Shown here: positions 35,694-44,389 of the stretch, piece after piece
How positions within the stretch are numbered: position 1 is the first letter of the stretch
How the letters are laid out: each line of letters starts with the position of its first letter
Assembly (NCBI GenBank): GCA_964385055.1
Contig: CAYLMH010000004.1
Location: 4,087-68,086, forward strand
Origin: JACRPI01 sp964385055
GTDB lineage: Archaea > Nanobdellota > Nanobdellia > Woesearchaeales > DSVV01
Direction: 5' to 3'
Length of the DNA: 64,000 nucleotides
The notes under the pieces: generated by a model
Seen by the model: only the letters and a program-made list of their open reading frames with translations
Databases searched by the model: none
What the model was told of the DNA's origin: nothing
Position numbers and translations under genes: made by a program

Positions 35694-35710
35694 CGAAACC
35701 TTTAAATATA
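35694..35710 (+). promoter_or_regulatory. Archaeal BRE/TATA promoter
   Basis: CGAAACCTTTAAATATA, a strong BRE plus TATA, lies about 30 nt before the ATG at 35731. The same 14-mer core CGAAACCTTTAAAT occurs at 45509 (before the lipoprotein at 45547) and at 54302. Confidence 0.85.
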
Positions 35711-35730
35711 TCCTCCAAACCAGCAATTTT

Positions 35731-37284
35731 ATGACACTCAATCTTATTTTTCCTGTCAACAATAAAGGAGGAGTTGGAAAAACTTCTGTTTTGACTGACC
35801 TTTGCAGCGCACTTGCACAGCGCTATTCATTAGGAATCTTGGATTTTGATGATCAAGCATCTTTAGCAGGAACACTGCTTAGAAAGAAAAAAGAAGGATT
35901 TCATGAAGATAATCCTGAAGCATATGATAGAGTCCATGAATTTGTCTGTCGAGATCTTGAAGCGTATGACCTTGCAGTCCATGATGTTGAACTAAATCCT
36001 GCAAGAGAATTCACGTATTCTGATATTCTTTCACGACTTTCTATTCGTGTTGCTCCAACTCGCGCAAAAGTTTGCGTTTTTCCCGCAGGAATGACTTATG
36101 AACATCCTGAGAAAAAAGAAAAACTTGAGCAGATTGTCCGAGAAGAAATGCAAAAACCAACATTTGTTGCTGCAGATCTTCCTCCTATCCCTCACCCTGG
36201 CATGATTTTTGATTACACTATTCAACCACTCGCTGATGCATTCTCTGGTGATGTTCGATTATTTCCATTAATCATTGCAACTCCTGATCACAACGTCATA
36301 GATATCGCACTCCGTGGCTACGCAAAGATTGCACGATACTTCCGAGAAAGAGGAGTTCCTGCAGACAGAATTCATCCTATGTTCGTTCTCAATAAAGCGC
36401 CGCTTGAAGAAAGAGATGGAAAAGTTACTACTGCTTTTGATGATCGTATCGCAAGAAAGTTAGGAGAGCTGGGAATTATTCATGTTTCAGAATCCACAGG
36501 AAGCGCGATTAACCGTATCAAACGCTCTTTTGATTATGATGGGGTACGCTATAGGTCTGTTGTCTTCCCCCAATTTGGAGATGTTCGAGAAGGTTGTTTT
36601 TCCCTCATGTTTAATCAAGAACTTTCTCTTGCACAATATCCACATCTTGTTGATATGGTAAAGTCGTACAAATATCCTATGAATGAGCAAATGGATGCAA
36701 GACGACGGGTCTTCATGTATTCCTTGCGTGAACTGGTTAATTTCATTGCTGCAAAATCTGAAGAGCAACCAACAAAAAATTATACAAAGAGTAGAGAAGT
36801 ATATGATATGGAGAGAATGAGTAATGAGACTGTTGATGAGCTTCGAACAGTTATTCAACAATATTATAGAACTGGAGAAGCAAATCTTACACCAAATGTC
36901 ACCAGATGGCAATATGGTGGTTCTTCTGCTGAGCAATGGTTTGGGATTCCAAAAACAATGACAGAAGAGGAGATGGTCAATATTGTTTATAAAACAGTGA
37001 GACAAATAGATCCATCAACAGAGACAACTGAAGATGATATAAGACAAGCATTTCAGAGAGAAGATGAGTACTCTGATGGCGCTTTTACTATTCGTAATCG
37101 ACAAGGTTACGAACTTATTGGAATAGAATACAACACGATTGATCCATCACGAGTGAGATTAGGTATTCCCCACATCATAGAGGAGGAGGACAGATTACCC
37201 GGTGAAAAAGCTATGGACATTAATGCACAGCTTCAATCATTAGAAATATTCTATAGGAATTTTGCACAGAATTGTGGGAAATAG
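35731..37284 (+). CDS. ParA/MinD-like ATPase with long C-terminal extension
   Basis: A 517-residue protein whose N-terminus is a SIMIBI ATPase: Val-Asn-Asn-Lys-Gly-Gly-Val-Gly-Lys-Thr-Ser (Walker A with signature Lys), Leu-Asp-Phe-Asp-Asp-Gln-Ala-Ser (Walker A'), and Ala-Ala-Asp-Leu-Pro-Pro-Ile (Walker B). The first about 310 residues are the ATPase. The remaining 200 are charged, helical and unrelated to ParA, perhaps a partner- or DNA-binding module. It is leaderless by promoter position. No ParB neighbour is seen. It differs clearly from the ParA at 24.4 kb. Confidence 0.85.
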   Translation: MTLNLIFPVNNKGGVGKTSVLTDLCSALAQRYSLGILDFDDQASLAGTLLRKKKEGFHEDNPEAYDRVHEFVCRDLEAYDLAVHDVELNPAREFTYSDILSRLSIRVAPTRAKVCVFPAGMTYEHPEKKEKLEQIVREEMQKPTFVAADLPPIPHPGMIFDYTIQPLADAFSGDVRLFPLIIATPDHNVIDIALRGYAKIARYFRERGVPADRIHPMFVLNKAPLEERDGKVTTAFDDRIARKLGELGIIHVSESTGSAINRIKRSFDYDGVRYRSVVFPQFGDVREGCFSLMFNQELSLAQYPHLVDMVKSYKYPMNEQMDARRRVFMYSLRELVNFIAAKSEEQPTKNYTKSREVYDMERMSNETVDELRTVIQQYYRTGEANLTPNVTRWQYGGSSAEQWFGIPKTMTEEEMVNIVYKTVRQIDPSTETTEDDIRQAFQREDEYSDGAFTIRNRQGYELIGIEYNTIDPSRVRLGIPHIIEEEDRLPGEKAMDINAQLQSLEIFYRNFAQNCGK

Positions 37285-37285
37285 G

Positions 37286-38194
37286 TTACACAACCGCCTT
37301 CAAACTTTTAATCGCAACTTCTATCATCTTTTCGTCTGGCTCTTTTGTGGTCAATTTTTGGATGAGCATTCCTGGACTATTCACTAATTGAAGCACTTTG
37401 TTTGTTCTATATTTTCCTGCCAATTTGAGCACTTCATAACTTACTGAAGCGATAGGAAGCAAAAAGACTATTCGCAACAAGAATAAAATTGTTTTCTGCG
37501 CAAAAAATGGAAACCCACTAAACGCAGGAATCACTGCTGTGGTCAACGGCGCGATAAGCGATAAAATAAAAATTCCCACAATCATCACAAACATAATAAA
37601 ACTTGTTCCACAACGCGGATGAATGGTGGAAAACTCTTTCACATTCTTGATTGTTAATTCTTTTCCTGCCTCATAACAATTCACTGCCTTATGTTCTGCA
37701 CCATGATATTGGAAAACTCGTCTGATATCTTCCATGTATCCAATCACTGCGACATAGATCACAAAGAGGAGCATTTTAATCGCGCCATCAATGAGATTGA
37801 AATAAACAGGGGAGGTTCGTTCGTCAAACCCTGCGAAATGCGTCATAATATACGGCGCAAGAACAAAAATCGCAATACTGAAAATAAGCGATGTTCCAAT
37901 TAATCCCGCTATTTCCCACGTGTTCAACTGTTCTTCTTTTTCTCCCATCGCAATGTTTGTCGAGTAGGTTAACGCTTTTATACCGATAATGAGCATTTGA
38001 AAAAACGCGATAATCCCTCGTAGGAACGGCCAGCCGAGAAAAGGATATTTTTTTGTTATTGACTCGATGGTTTCTTTTTTGAGAATTATTTTTCCTTTTT
38101 CATTTCGCACCGCGATCGCAATCTGATCTTTATTGCGCATGAGAACGCCTTCGATCACTGCCTGACCGCCGATTGCAAGAGATTGTTCACTCAT
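37286..38194 (-). CDS. YqhQ family membrane protein (DUF1385)
   Basis: This 302-residue protein matches DUF1385. It starts Ala-Ile-Gly-Gly-Gln-Ala-Val-Ile-Glu-Gly-Val-Leu-Met-Arg, has Gln-Tyr-His-Gly-Ala-Glu-His-Lys-Ala-Val near the middle and His-Pro-Arg-Cys-Gly-Thr-Ser-Phe, and four or five transmembrane helices. Bacterial YqhQ is a membrane protein whose function is not well understood. It is convergent with the ParA-like gene (1 nt apart). TATA (CTTTATATAACC) is about 27 nt upstream. Confidence 0.93.
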   Translation of the reverse strand: MSEQSLAIGGQAVIEGVLMRNKDQIAIAVRNEKGKIILKKETIESITKKYPFLGWPFLRGIIAFFQMLIIGIKALTYSTNIAMGEKEEQLNTWEIAGLIGTSLIFSIAIFVLAPYIMTHFAGFDERTSPVYFNLIDGAIKMLLFVIYVAVIGYMEDIRRVFQYHGAEHKAVNCYEAGKELTIKNVKEFSTIHPRCGTSFIMFVMIVGIFILSLIAPLTTAVIPAFSGFPFFAQKTILFLLRIVFLLPIASVSYEVLKLAGKYRTNKVLQLVNSPGMLIQKLTTKEPDEKMIEVAIKSLKAVV

Positions 38195-38278
38195 TGCAGA
38201 AACAGTTGTTTGCGGTTATATAAAGTTTTGCGTGTGACAATCGTTAAGTATAAATACAACTAAAATCAAAAACTTCTC

Positions 38279-38725
38279 ATGTTCAACAAAAAAGCGGTAT
38301 CGCCATTAATCGCAACTGTTCTTCTTATTGCGTTCGCTGTTTCTCTCGGCGCTGTTTTACTGACGTACATGACCTCTCTTGGAGAATGCGGTGGGGTTTC
38401 GATAGAAATCGCTGAACTCAACGAAAATCCGCAAATCTGCTACAACACCAACACCAACAAACTTGATTTTACACTTGAAAACAGCGGGCATGAAGATATT
38501 GAATATTTGAAACTCACACTTACTGGTGCATTAAATGTCGATAACATTGACGTTGATCAGTCTTTTCCTCAATCAGAAGCGAAGAAAGTTAGCATTGACT
38601 ACAAATTTGTCTATCTTGGACAACTTCAAAAACTAAAAATAGTTCCTGTCACCCTTGAAGATAACGAAGAAACTATTTGCCCTGCTGATAAATCTCTCGA
38701 AATTGAAAACGTTCCAGAATGTTAA
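38279..38725 (+). CDS. Archaeal type IV pilin-like protein
   Basis: A 148-residue protein with the archaeal pilin N-terminus: Asn-Lys-Lys-Ala-Val-Ser-Pro-Leu-Ile-Ala-Thr-Val-Leu-Leu followed by a hydrophobic helix (about 6-30), as in class III signal peptides cut by prepilin peptidase. The rest is a beta-rich domain with four Cys. No pilin assembly genes are seen nearby. A TATA box (TATAAATAC) about 30 nt upstream indicates a leaderless mRNA. Confidence 0.88.
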   Translation: MFNKKAVSPLIATVLLIAFAVSLGAVLLTYMTSLGECGGVSIEIAELNENPQICYNTNTNKLDFTLENSGHEDIEYLKLTLTGALNVDNIDVDQSFPQSEAKKVSIDYKFVYLGQLQKLKIVPVTLEDNEETICPADKSLEIENVPEC

Positions 38726-38744
38726 CATGATTCTTTTGTTCTGC

Positions 38745-39623
38745 TTAAAATGAGTAGGATATTGTCGCGTTCCCTTCCATTCCACTTGTATTCATCTCTA
38801 CTTTATGTTTCTCTTTTGTCACTTCTTCTCCATCGCCATAGACTGTTCTTTCTGTTATTGTAATAGGAATTGTTTCTGCACGATATCCAAAATTCATTGA
38901 CGCGGTAAACCTGCCACGACTTATCATTACTCCTACCGCAGGCGCAACGCATGTTCCAATCCCTTGAAGTTCCAAATATGTTTTACTTGTTGCATAAACC
39001 CCGTATTCATCTTCAAGCGTCTCTTCACCTACAAACTGGATAAGCTTTGCTTCGCTTATATCCATCGAGAGATCCACCTGATTATGAAGATATGAAAATC
39101 CTACTGCGCCTGTTAACCTCGGTTTTATGACAAATGAACCTGTTCTCAGTTCTGTCGGAACATAGACTAGCCGTGTTCCAAACGAATAATATTCACCAAA
39201 ATAAAACCTCCAGTCTGTTGTCGCATCGCCAATTTCTGCATCTTTATAGCTGACTGGAACTTTTTCACTCCCTGTTTGATCTTCAATAATAACAGAGGAC
39301 ATCCACTGCCCTTCCAATTCCACAAACGCGCGATGCCTCAAAAAAGGTGATTTTTCGCCGACAGGGACCTGAACTACAAGATTAAGATGCGGAAACGTTA
39401 CATCTCCTGCCAATGGCACATCTGCGTTGACATCTTCTCCCATCTCTGTTGCAAGGTATTTGCGGACGTCTTCATCAACATTCAATGTTCGAAAGCCCAC
39501 GCCGACCCCAACCATTGTTCTGTACTGCGGAGGTACGGGAGCAACAACTGCGCTGCTAAACTGCTGTTGTTTTTGAATGGCCAACTCTTCGAGAATCTCT
39601 TCGAGAGGAGGGAAAAAAAGCAT
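38745..39623 (-). CDS. Hypothetical beta-rich protein
   Basis: The start is set at 39623 since TATA (GGTTATAAAG) is about 28 nt upstream, giving 292 residues; the frame is open to 39731. There is no signal peptide. After a short helical start (Glu-Glu-Ile-Leu-Glu-Glu-Leu) it is a series of alternating hydrophobic/polar beta strands ending Ala-Thr-Ile-Ser-Tyr-Ser-Phe. That terminus recalls outer-membrane beta-barrels, which would be unexpected in archaea without a known outer membrane. No family is recognised. Confidence 0.7.
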   Translation of the reverse strand: MLFFPPLEEILEELAIQKQQQFSSAVVAPVPPQYRTMVGVGVGFRTLNVDEDVRKYLATEMGEDVNADVPLAGDVTFPHLNLVVQVPVGEKSPFLRHRAFVELEGQWMSSVIIEDQTGSEKVPVSYKDAEIGDATTDWRFYFGEYYSFGTRLVYVPTELRTGSFVIKPRLTGAVGFSYLHNQVDLSMDISEAKLIQFVGEETLEDEYGVYATSKTYLELQGIGTCVAPAVGVMISRGRFTASMNFGYRAETIPITITERTVYGDGEEVTKEKHKVEMNTSGMEGNATISYSF

Positions 39624-39741
39624 CTGTTTTACGCGAAGAATTTTCTTTATAACCCTTGTGACCCATTTGATGACAAAACAGAGGGAAAAGTTTATAAATA
39701 AGTTCGTTACTGATAAGTAGTTACAGAACATTAGGTGACCT

Positions 39742-40401
39742 ATGCAAAGAAACAGAGACGCTTACAAATACAGGATACTAGAGATGCTTTTACGAGGAGA
39801 GGAAACGCTCGCACTTTCTCAAGAAGAGCGTGGACTCTTTAAATCACGCGTAGAGATACAAAAGCAAGCAGTGTCTCTTTCTGGACTTGGGAAAGCTTCT
39901 GCTCTTGAAAATGCCACTGATGTTCCGACAAACAGATACATCGACATGCAATCCGGCCTTATGCAAAAACAAATGAGAGATTTGTTTTACATTCTCGAGA
40001 GAAAAGCTGCTGAGAGAGAAGCAATACACACTATAGGGAAGGCACCAATGAGCTATGCTCGCGCCGCAACACGCGCGTATCTTCATGCTCAAGAAAACCG
40101 CAGAGAAGCAATTGAACAACAGGCTTTCCTTTTAGACTATGCGGATGGCGTAGGCTATGGTTTAGCTCCTACTGTGGAAACATACGCTGCAGCAGAACAA
40201 ATTGTCGATGCACGCTTAGAAGCACAGAAGACTGCTCTTCAAACAGCGCTGAAAGCAGCACGAGTGATGCCTGTACATATGATTGCACCACCTGAAGAGA
40301 TTACACCACTTGAAGACACGCAAAGCTTCACTGGGAAACTTGGCAGTGCACCACTTCGAATACGCTATTCACTCGCAAGTACAGCACAAAGAAGGAGATA
40401 A
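39742..40401 (+). CDS. Hypothetical helical protein
   Basis: A 219-residue Ala/Glu/Arg-rich helical protein with no membrane segment or catalytic motif. It starts after AGGTGACCT, a Shine-Dalgarno-like leader, with a TATA (GTTTATAAATAAG) about 50 nt upstream. It is divergent from the beta-rich gene and the promoters overlap, so the pair may be co-regulated. No family is recognised. Confidence 0.7.
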   Translation: MQRNRDAYKYRILEMLLRGEETLALSQEERGLFKSRVEIQKQAVSLSGLGKASALENATDVPTNRYIDMQSGLMQKQMRDLFYILERKAAEREAIHTIGKAPMSYARAATRAYLHAQENRREAIEQQAFLLDYADGVGYGLAPTVETYAAAEQIVDARLEAQKTALQTALKAARVMPVHMIAPPEEITPLEDTQSFTGKLGSAPLRIRYSLASTAQRRR

Positions 40402-40511
40402 TACCACAACATTTATATATAACCTACCCGAAAAAAGATAGTTGTCTTATTTTTGTTCGGGGGAACAGGATAGATATTTCATTCACATTCGTTATATTGG
40501 GGGTCAATACA

Positions 40512-41015
40512 ATGAGAGTTACAGCAAAAAAAGCAAATGAAATTATTGAAGAAGGAGTAGGCGCAGATGCACTCCCAATTGTAGAGTTCCTCAAAGGGAA
40601 GAAAAACATTTCAGAGTTTATTATCTCTGAAAAAACAAAGACTGAAATTCATATTGTGCGAAACATATTATACCGCCTTCATAACGCAAATCTTGTGGAA
40701 TACAAGCGAAAAAAGGATTCTAAAAAAGGATATTACATCAGTTATTGGACATATAACCAAAAATCATTGAAAGACTGTTCTCGAAGATTACAGGTTGGAA
40801 AATTACACAAACTTCAGGATCGCCTTGAGCGGGAAGAGAAAAATGCAGGATGCTTCTTTTTGTGCGCGAATACATGCGTTCGTCTTGACTTTGAACAAGG
40901 AACTATGCATGAATTCAAATGCCCTGAATGCGGTTCTTTATTGACTCAACAGGACAACACACGAACTATTGAATTTTTGAAAGAACAAATCAAAGAATTG
41001 AAGGCAACTGTTTAA
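40512..41015 (+). CDS. tfe: Transcription factor E alpha subunit (TFE)
   Basis: This 168-residue archaeal TFIIE-alpha homologue stabilises open promoter complexes with RNA polymerase. It has an N-terminal extended winged helix (about 10-75: Ile-Ser-Glu-Phe-Ile-Ile-Ser-Glu, then Val-Arg-Asn-Ile-Leu-Tyr-Arg-Leu), a helical linker and a zinc ribbon (Cys at Phe-Phe-Leu-Cys-Ala-Asn-Thr-Cys and Cys-Pro-Glu-Cys-Gly). The ATG at 40512 follows GGGGGTCAATACA. A TATA box (ATTTATATATAACC) lies about 95 nt upstream, giving a leader. Confidence 0.95.
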   Translation: MRVTAKKANEIIEEGVGADALPIVEFLKGKKNISEFIISEKTKTEIHIVRNILYRLHNANLVEYKRKKDSKKGYYISYWTYNQKSLKDCSRRLQVGKLHKLQDRLEREEKNAGCFFLCANTCVRLDFEQGTMHEFKCPECGSLLTQQDNTRTIEFLKEQIKELKATV

Positions 41016-41182
41016 TTTTTTTATTTTTATTATGTTCTTATTTTCTAATGTTTTATTTTGATATACCCGTCATTCTCAATTTTCTTTAGACAAAATAGTG
41101 GAATGGGCAAGAGGTATTTACTACTCCCAAGGGAGGATAAAAACGAAAGCTTTAAATATTACCGGTTATTATTCAGATTAAA

Positions 41183-41668
41183 ATGACAAACAGAGCATTA
41201 TCAAATGAACAAACAGAAGCACTTGATTTTCAAACCGATCAATTATATGAATCATTTAGGAGAACAGTTAAAACTCAACATCATCTGGATGCAGTTTGGA
41301 ATAAAGAAATTTTCATTGTTTTTGGCAGATCGCTCAGTGTTGCTACAGATTATTCTAATTTTATGAAATGGAAGAGAGATACTGCTCGAACGCCAGTTTT
41401 TGATAAATATTTATTGCATTATGCTTTAGGAAGCATTCCCTCTGATATTTTAAACCATCAAATTCAATCTAGACAGTTTGGTCATGAATCTGAAGCTGAA
41501 GAAACAGATGTTACACCTAATACATTAAAGCGAGCAATTGATAACAGTAAAATTCCTTACAGGAAGATTGAATCTATGGCTATATCTTTAGCTTATGCAC
41601 ATGATTTCGCTGGAATCGTTGATGTATTAGGATATGCACGAGAAAAATATCAAAGACCTGCTGAATAA
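41183..41668 (+). CDS. Hypothetical protein
   Basis: A 161-residue soluble, helical protein. A promoter (GAAAGCTTTAAATATT) ends about 25 nt before the ATG, so it is leaderless, and a CTCCCAAGGGAG palindrome (41127-41138) sits just upstream of it as a possible operator. No motif is recognised. It is followed by 519 nt without a gene that hold the structured segment at 41760 and element K3. Confidence 0.65.
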   Translation: MTNRALSNEQTEALDFQTDQLYESFRRTVKTQHHLDAVWNKEIFIVFGRSLSVATDYSNFMKWKRDTARTPVFDKYLLHYALGSIPSDILNHQIQSRQFGHESEAEETDVTPNTLKRAIDNSKIPYRKIESMAISLAYAHDFAGIVDVLGYAREKYQRPAE

Positions 41669-41759
41669 TAATGAATAATACTTCTTGCCTCTTATTCTTT
41701 TAACATGATTGAACTCCGTTCTTAATGTAATTTTACCCAAAAAAACTTTTCTGCCGAAA

Positions 41760-41938
41760 TCCGTCGGAACTTCGTAACCGACGGAGAACATAACAGGAAT
41801 TCCGAATTTTATGATTAATTCTACAAAACCCCATTGCTGCTGCAATGGGTCCCCCTGACATTTTGAGTTTTGCTGGGCGAATAGTAATATGAGTAAGGTG
41901 CGTGTTAGTTGCCTTACGATAAGAAAGAATCGCCTTAC
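41760..41938 (+). ncRNA. Structured intergenic segment with alternative hairpins, candidate ncRNA
   Basis: Hairpins: TCCGTCGG/CCGACGGA (41760-41785), CCCATTGC/GCAATGGG (41830-41849), and GTAAGG (41893-41898), which can pair with either of two CCTTAC copies (41912-41917 or 41933-41938). A CGAT/ATCG hairpin lies between the two copies. The competing pairings resemble a switch or terminator. No open frame fits; strand is nominal. Confidence 0.45.
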
Positions 41939-41998
41939 TGTCCTTGAGAATCCCTATGCTTATTTATTTACTTTCTGAAATTCAAAAATCTCTTACAT

Positions 41999-42089
41999 AT
42001 AGTTGAGGTGCCAATATTTCGAACATTTATGCACCTCAACTATTCAGCAAAAGTGATTTCCAAATGTTCGAAAATTAATCACTTTTGCT
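41999..42089. repeat. Paired-hairpin element K3 with perfectly complementary loops
   Basis: Hairpin 1 pairs 41999-42011 with 42031-42043 (13 bp, ATAGTTGAGGTGC). Hairpin 2 pairs 42046-42058 with 42077-42089 (13 bp, AGCAAAAGTGATT). Loops are 19 and 18 nt. TTTCGAACATTT (42017-42028) in loop 1 is the exact reverse complement of AAATGTTCGAAA (42062-42073) in loop 2, 12 of 12. The TATA (CACTTAAATAG) of the gene at 42188 is about 50 nt downstream. Confidence 0.82.
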
Positions 42090-42187
42090 ATACAACAAAG
42101 ATAAATATTAATGCTGGAAGAAAAGCTCTTAAAATCCCAAACACTTAAATAGAAGTTTTCTTCTAAAAGTTATGAAGAGGTGGATTC

Positions 42188-42544
42188 ATGTCATTAGATC
42201 ATCTGGTACACATCCATGCCAGCAAACGAGAAAAAGCAAAACATTATTCGAGACAACTCACCTATTCTCTTGCGCTTATCTGTCTGATTTTCTTTGGAAC
42301 GATTGTTACTTACCAAGGAACCGCAATCAACCTAAACAAACTTACTGGTTTTGCCGTGTATTTAAGCGATGCTGAAGCGGTCCATGAAATGAATACAGAA
42401 GCATCTGATGTTACGGGTTTTGTCATGGCAATCCGCCAAAGTCCAAATCTTGTCCAGTACAAATTATTCTTTTATACCCTCTGGATAATGACTGTTCTTG
42501 TTGCTTCCGCAGTTTGGTATGAATTCAAGGAAAGAAAATACTGA
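42188..42544 (+). CDS. Small membrane protein with two transmembrane helices
   Basis: A 118-residue protein starting after GAGGTGGATTC. Hydrophobic helices at about 26-45 and 93-110 flank a roughly 45-residue external loop, with charged ends inside. It ends 1 nt before the convergent aMBF1 gene. No family is recognised. It lies downstream of paired-hairpin element K3 and its promoter. Confidence 0.75.
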   Translation: MSLDHLVHIHASKREKAKHYSRQLTYSLALICLIFFGTIVTYQGTAINLNKLTGFAVYLSDAEAVHEMNTEASDVTGFVMAIRQSPNLVQYKLFFYTLWIMTVLVASAVWYEFKERKY

Positions 42545-43015
42545 TTATTTTTTCATACTCAATATATCGCCAATTGTTAATGGTCCTTTTGGACTGCGCT
42601 TTTCTTCTTTTGGTTCGTCTTCTGTCGTTGACTTTTCTATGAGAACAATATTTAGCATTTTTTCTAATTTTCTTGCAAGATCAAACGTTGGTCGCTGCTT
42701 TCCTGCTTCAATATGTTTCAACAATGACGCATGCTCATTGACCATCTTCGCAAACTCTTCTTGATTGAGATTTCGTTTCTCTCGCGCCTGCTTGATTTTT
42801 TGCGCATATTCCTCTACTATGGACTCAACAATTTGCGGCTCTTTTGGTCTTGAAAATGAATGACCTTGTGTTTTGCTTGGCATTCTTGGCGCCTGTAGGA
42901 TTTTCCCGAAGGATGCGCAACCTTTGCAGACACTCATCTCTACTCCTTCAACAAGCGCTTTCATAAGAATATCTTGCTTTCCACACATCTCACAGCTTGT
43001 TCCAGGTTTGCCCAT
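42545..43015 (-). CDS. Multiprotein bridging factor homologue (aMBF1)
   Basis: This 156-residue archaeal MBF1 has an N-terminal zinc ribbon (Cys-Glu-Met-Cys-Gly at 8-12 and Cys-Lys-Gly-Cys at 30-33), a flexible linker, and a Cro-type helix-turn-helix (about 70-125: Arg-Asn-Leu-Asn-Gln-Glu-Glu-Phe-Ala-Lys, then His-Ile-Glu-Ala-Gly-Lys-Gln-Arg-Pro). A Lys/Glu-rich tail follows. It is thought to act in transcription or translation rather than as a classical repressor. TATA is about 27 nt upstream. Confidence 0.95.
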   Translation of the reverse strand: MGKPGTSCEMCGKQDILMKALVEGVEMSVCKGCASFGKILQAPRMPSKTQGHSFSRPKEPQIVESIVEEYAQKIKQAREKRNLNQEEFAKMVNEHASLLKHIEAGKQRPTFDLARKLEKMLNIVLIEKSTTEDEPKEEKRSPKGPLTIGDILSMKK

Positions 43016-43133
43016 AAATAATGCAAGAAATGTGCTGCTTTTTATGTTTTTTGAATTAGGCGCTCATTTGCTCGACAGTCCACAGTGACGAAAAAAGCGA
43101 ACATTTAAAAGCATCCTCTCGAAAGTTACCTTC

Positions 43134-44387
43134 ATGGATATAAAACAAATTAAATTACAACCAGAGCTTGAAAAAGCGGTTATGGATCTAGGTTTCTCGG
43201 AATTCACTGAAATTCAAGAAAAAGTTATTCCCTTAATCCAACAAGGACACGATGTCATCGGACTTTCCCACACAGGATCGGGAAAGACAGCAGCATTTGG
43301 CTTTCCCTCTCTTGAGAAAGTCACAAAAGGACAAGGAATTCAACTCCTCATCCTCGTTCCAACACGCGAACTGTGCAACCAAGTTGCAAAAGAAATATTC
43401 AAATTTTCAAAATATAAGCCGCTTCGCATAGTAGAGACGTACGGCGGAGTTTCTATCAGCCCGCAAATTCAGATGCTCCAACACGCAGACGTTGTTGTCA
43501 GCACTCCTGGACGAATGCTTGATCACATGGAACGTAGAACTATTAATTTATCCAAAGTCAAAGTGCTTGTTCTTGATGAAGCAGACAAGATGTTTGAGAT
43601 GGGTTTTATTGACGATGTCAAACGTATTGTTTCACAAACTCCAAAAGACAGACAAACTTTGCTTTTTTCCGCAACTATGGGTCATGGCGTCAGCGAGATT
43701 GTGCACCAATACATGCGCAACCCTATGAAAGTCAAGTTGCAATCCTATGTCGATAAAAGTAAGTTGACTCAACATTATTACGACATCAACGCGCGCGATA
43801 AATTTTCTCTTCTTGTTCACATACTGAAAGGGAATACAAGTGGTCTCGCAATTATTTTTTGCGCGACACGACGAATGGTTGATGTGTTGAATTCTAACTT
43901 GGCAAAGTACGGCATTAAAGCGGAAGCATTGCATGGTGGCTTGTCACAAAACATGAGAAAACACGTCATGGATGCATTCCACGCACACAAACTTGACGCG
44001 CTTATCGCAACAGACGTTGCTGCGCGTGGGCTTGACATCAAAAATGTTTCCTTTGTCATTAATTATGATATTCCAAAAACATCTGAAGATTATGTGCATA
44101 GAATCGGACGAACCGCACGCGCAGGAAGCGAAGGAAAAGTAGTTTCTCTTCTCGCTGCACAAGATCATGATAATTTTAGAAATGTTCTTCAAGACAGATC
44201 CCTTCTCATGCAACGAATGGAAATTCCTGCGTTTGAACGAATTCCTTTTGAAATGGGCAGCGGCAGACCACAACATCGTGGAGGATTTCGCGGCGGTGGA
44301 GGAGGTCGTGGTGGTGGTCGAGGAGGTTCACGCGGCGGCTTTGGAAACAGAGGAAGCTCTGGCGGATTTCGGGGAAGAGGACGTTAG
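43134..44387 (+). CDS. DEAD-box RNA helicase with RGG tail
   Basis: A 417-residue helicase with the full motif set: Q motif Phe-Thr-Glu-Ile-Gln, Walker A Ser-His-Thr-Gly-Ser-Gly-Lys-Thr, Pro-Thr-Arg-Glu-Leu, Thr-Pro-Gly-Arg, Asp-Glu-Ala-Asp, Ser-Ala-Thr and His-Arg-Ile-Gly-Arg-Thr-Ala-Arg. The last about 40 residues are Gly/Arg repeats, an RNA-binding RGG tail like those of CsdA-type helicases. It likely unwinds RNA in ribosome assembly or cold adaptation. TATA (ACATTTAAAAG) is about 30 nt upstream. Confidence 0.96.
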   Translation: MDIKQIKLQPELEKAVMDLGFSEFTEIQEKVIPLIQQGHDVIGLSHTGSGKTAAFGFPSLEKVTKGQGIQLLILVPTRELCNQVAKEIFKFSKYKPLRIVETYGGVSISPQIQMLQHADVVVSTPGRMLDHMERRTINLSKVKVLVLDEADKMFEMGFIDDVKRIVSQTPKDRQTLLFSATMGHGVSEIVHQYMRNPMKVKLQSYVDKSKLTQHYYDINARDKFSLLVHILKGNTSGLAIIFCATRRMVDVLNSNLAKYGIKAEALHGGLSQNMRKHVMDAFHAHKLDALIATDVAARGLDIKNVSFVINYDIPKTSEDYVHRIGRTARAGSEGKVVSLLAAQDHDNFRNVLQDRSLLMQRMEIPAFERIPFEMGSGRPQHRGGFRGGGGGRGGGRGGSRGGFGNRGSSGGFRGRGR

Positions 44388-44389
44388 AT

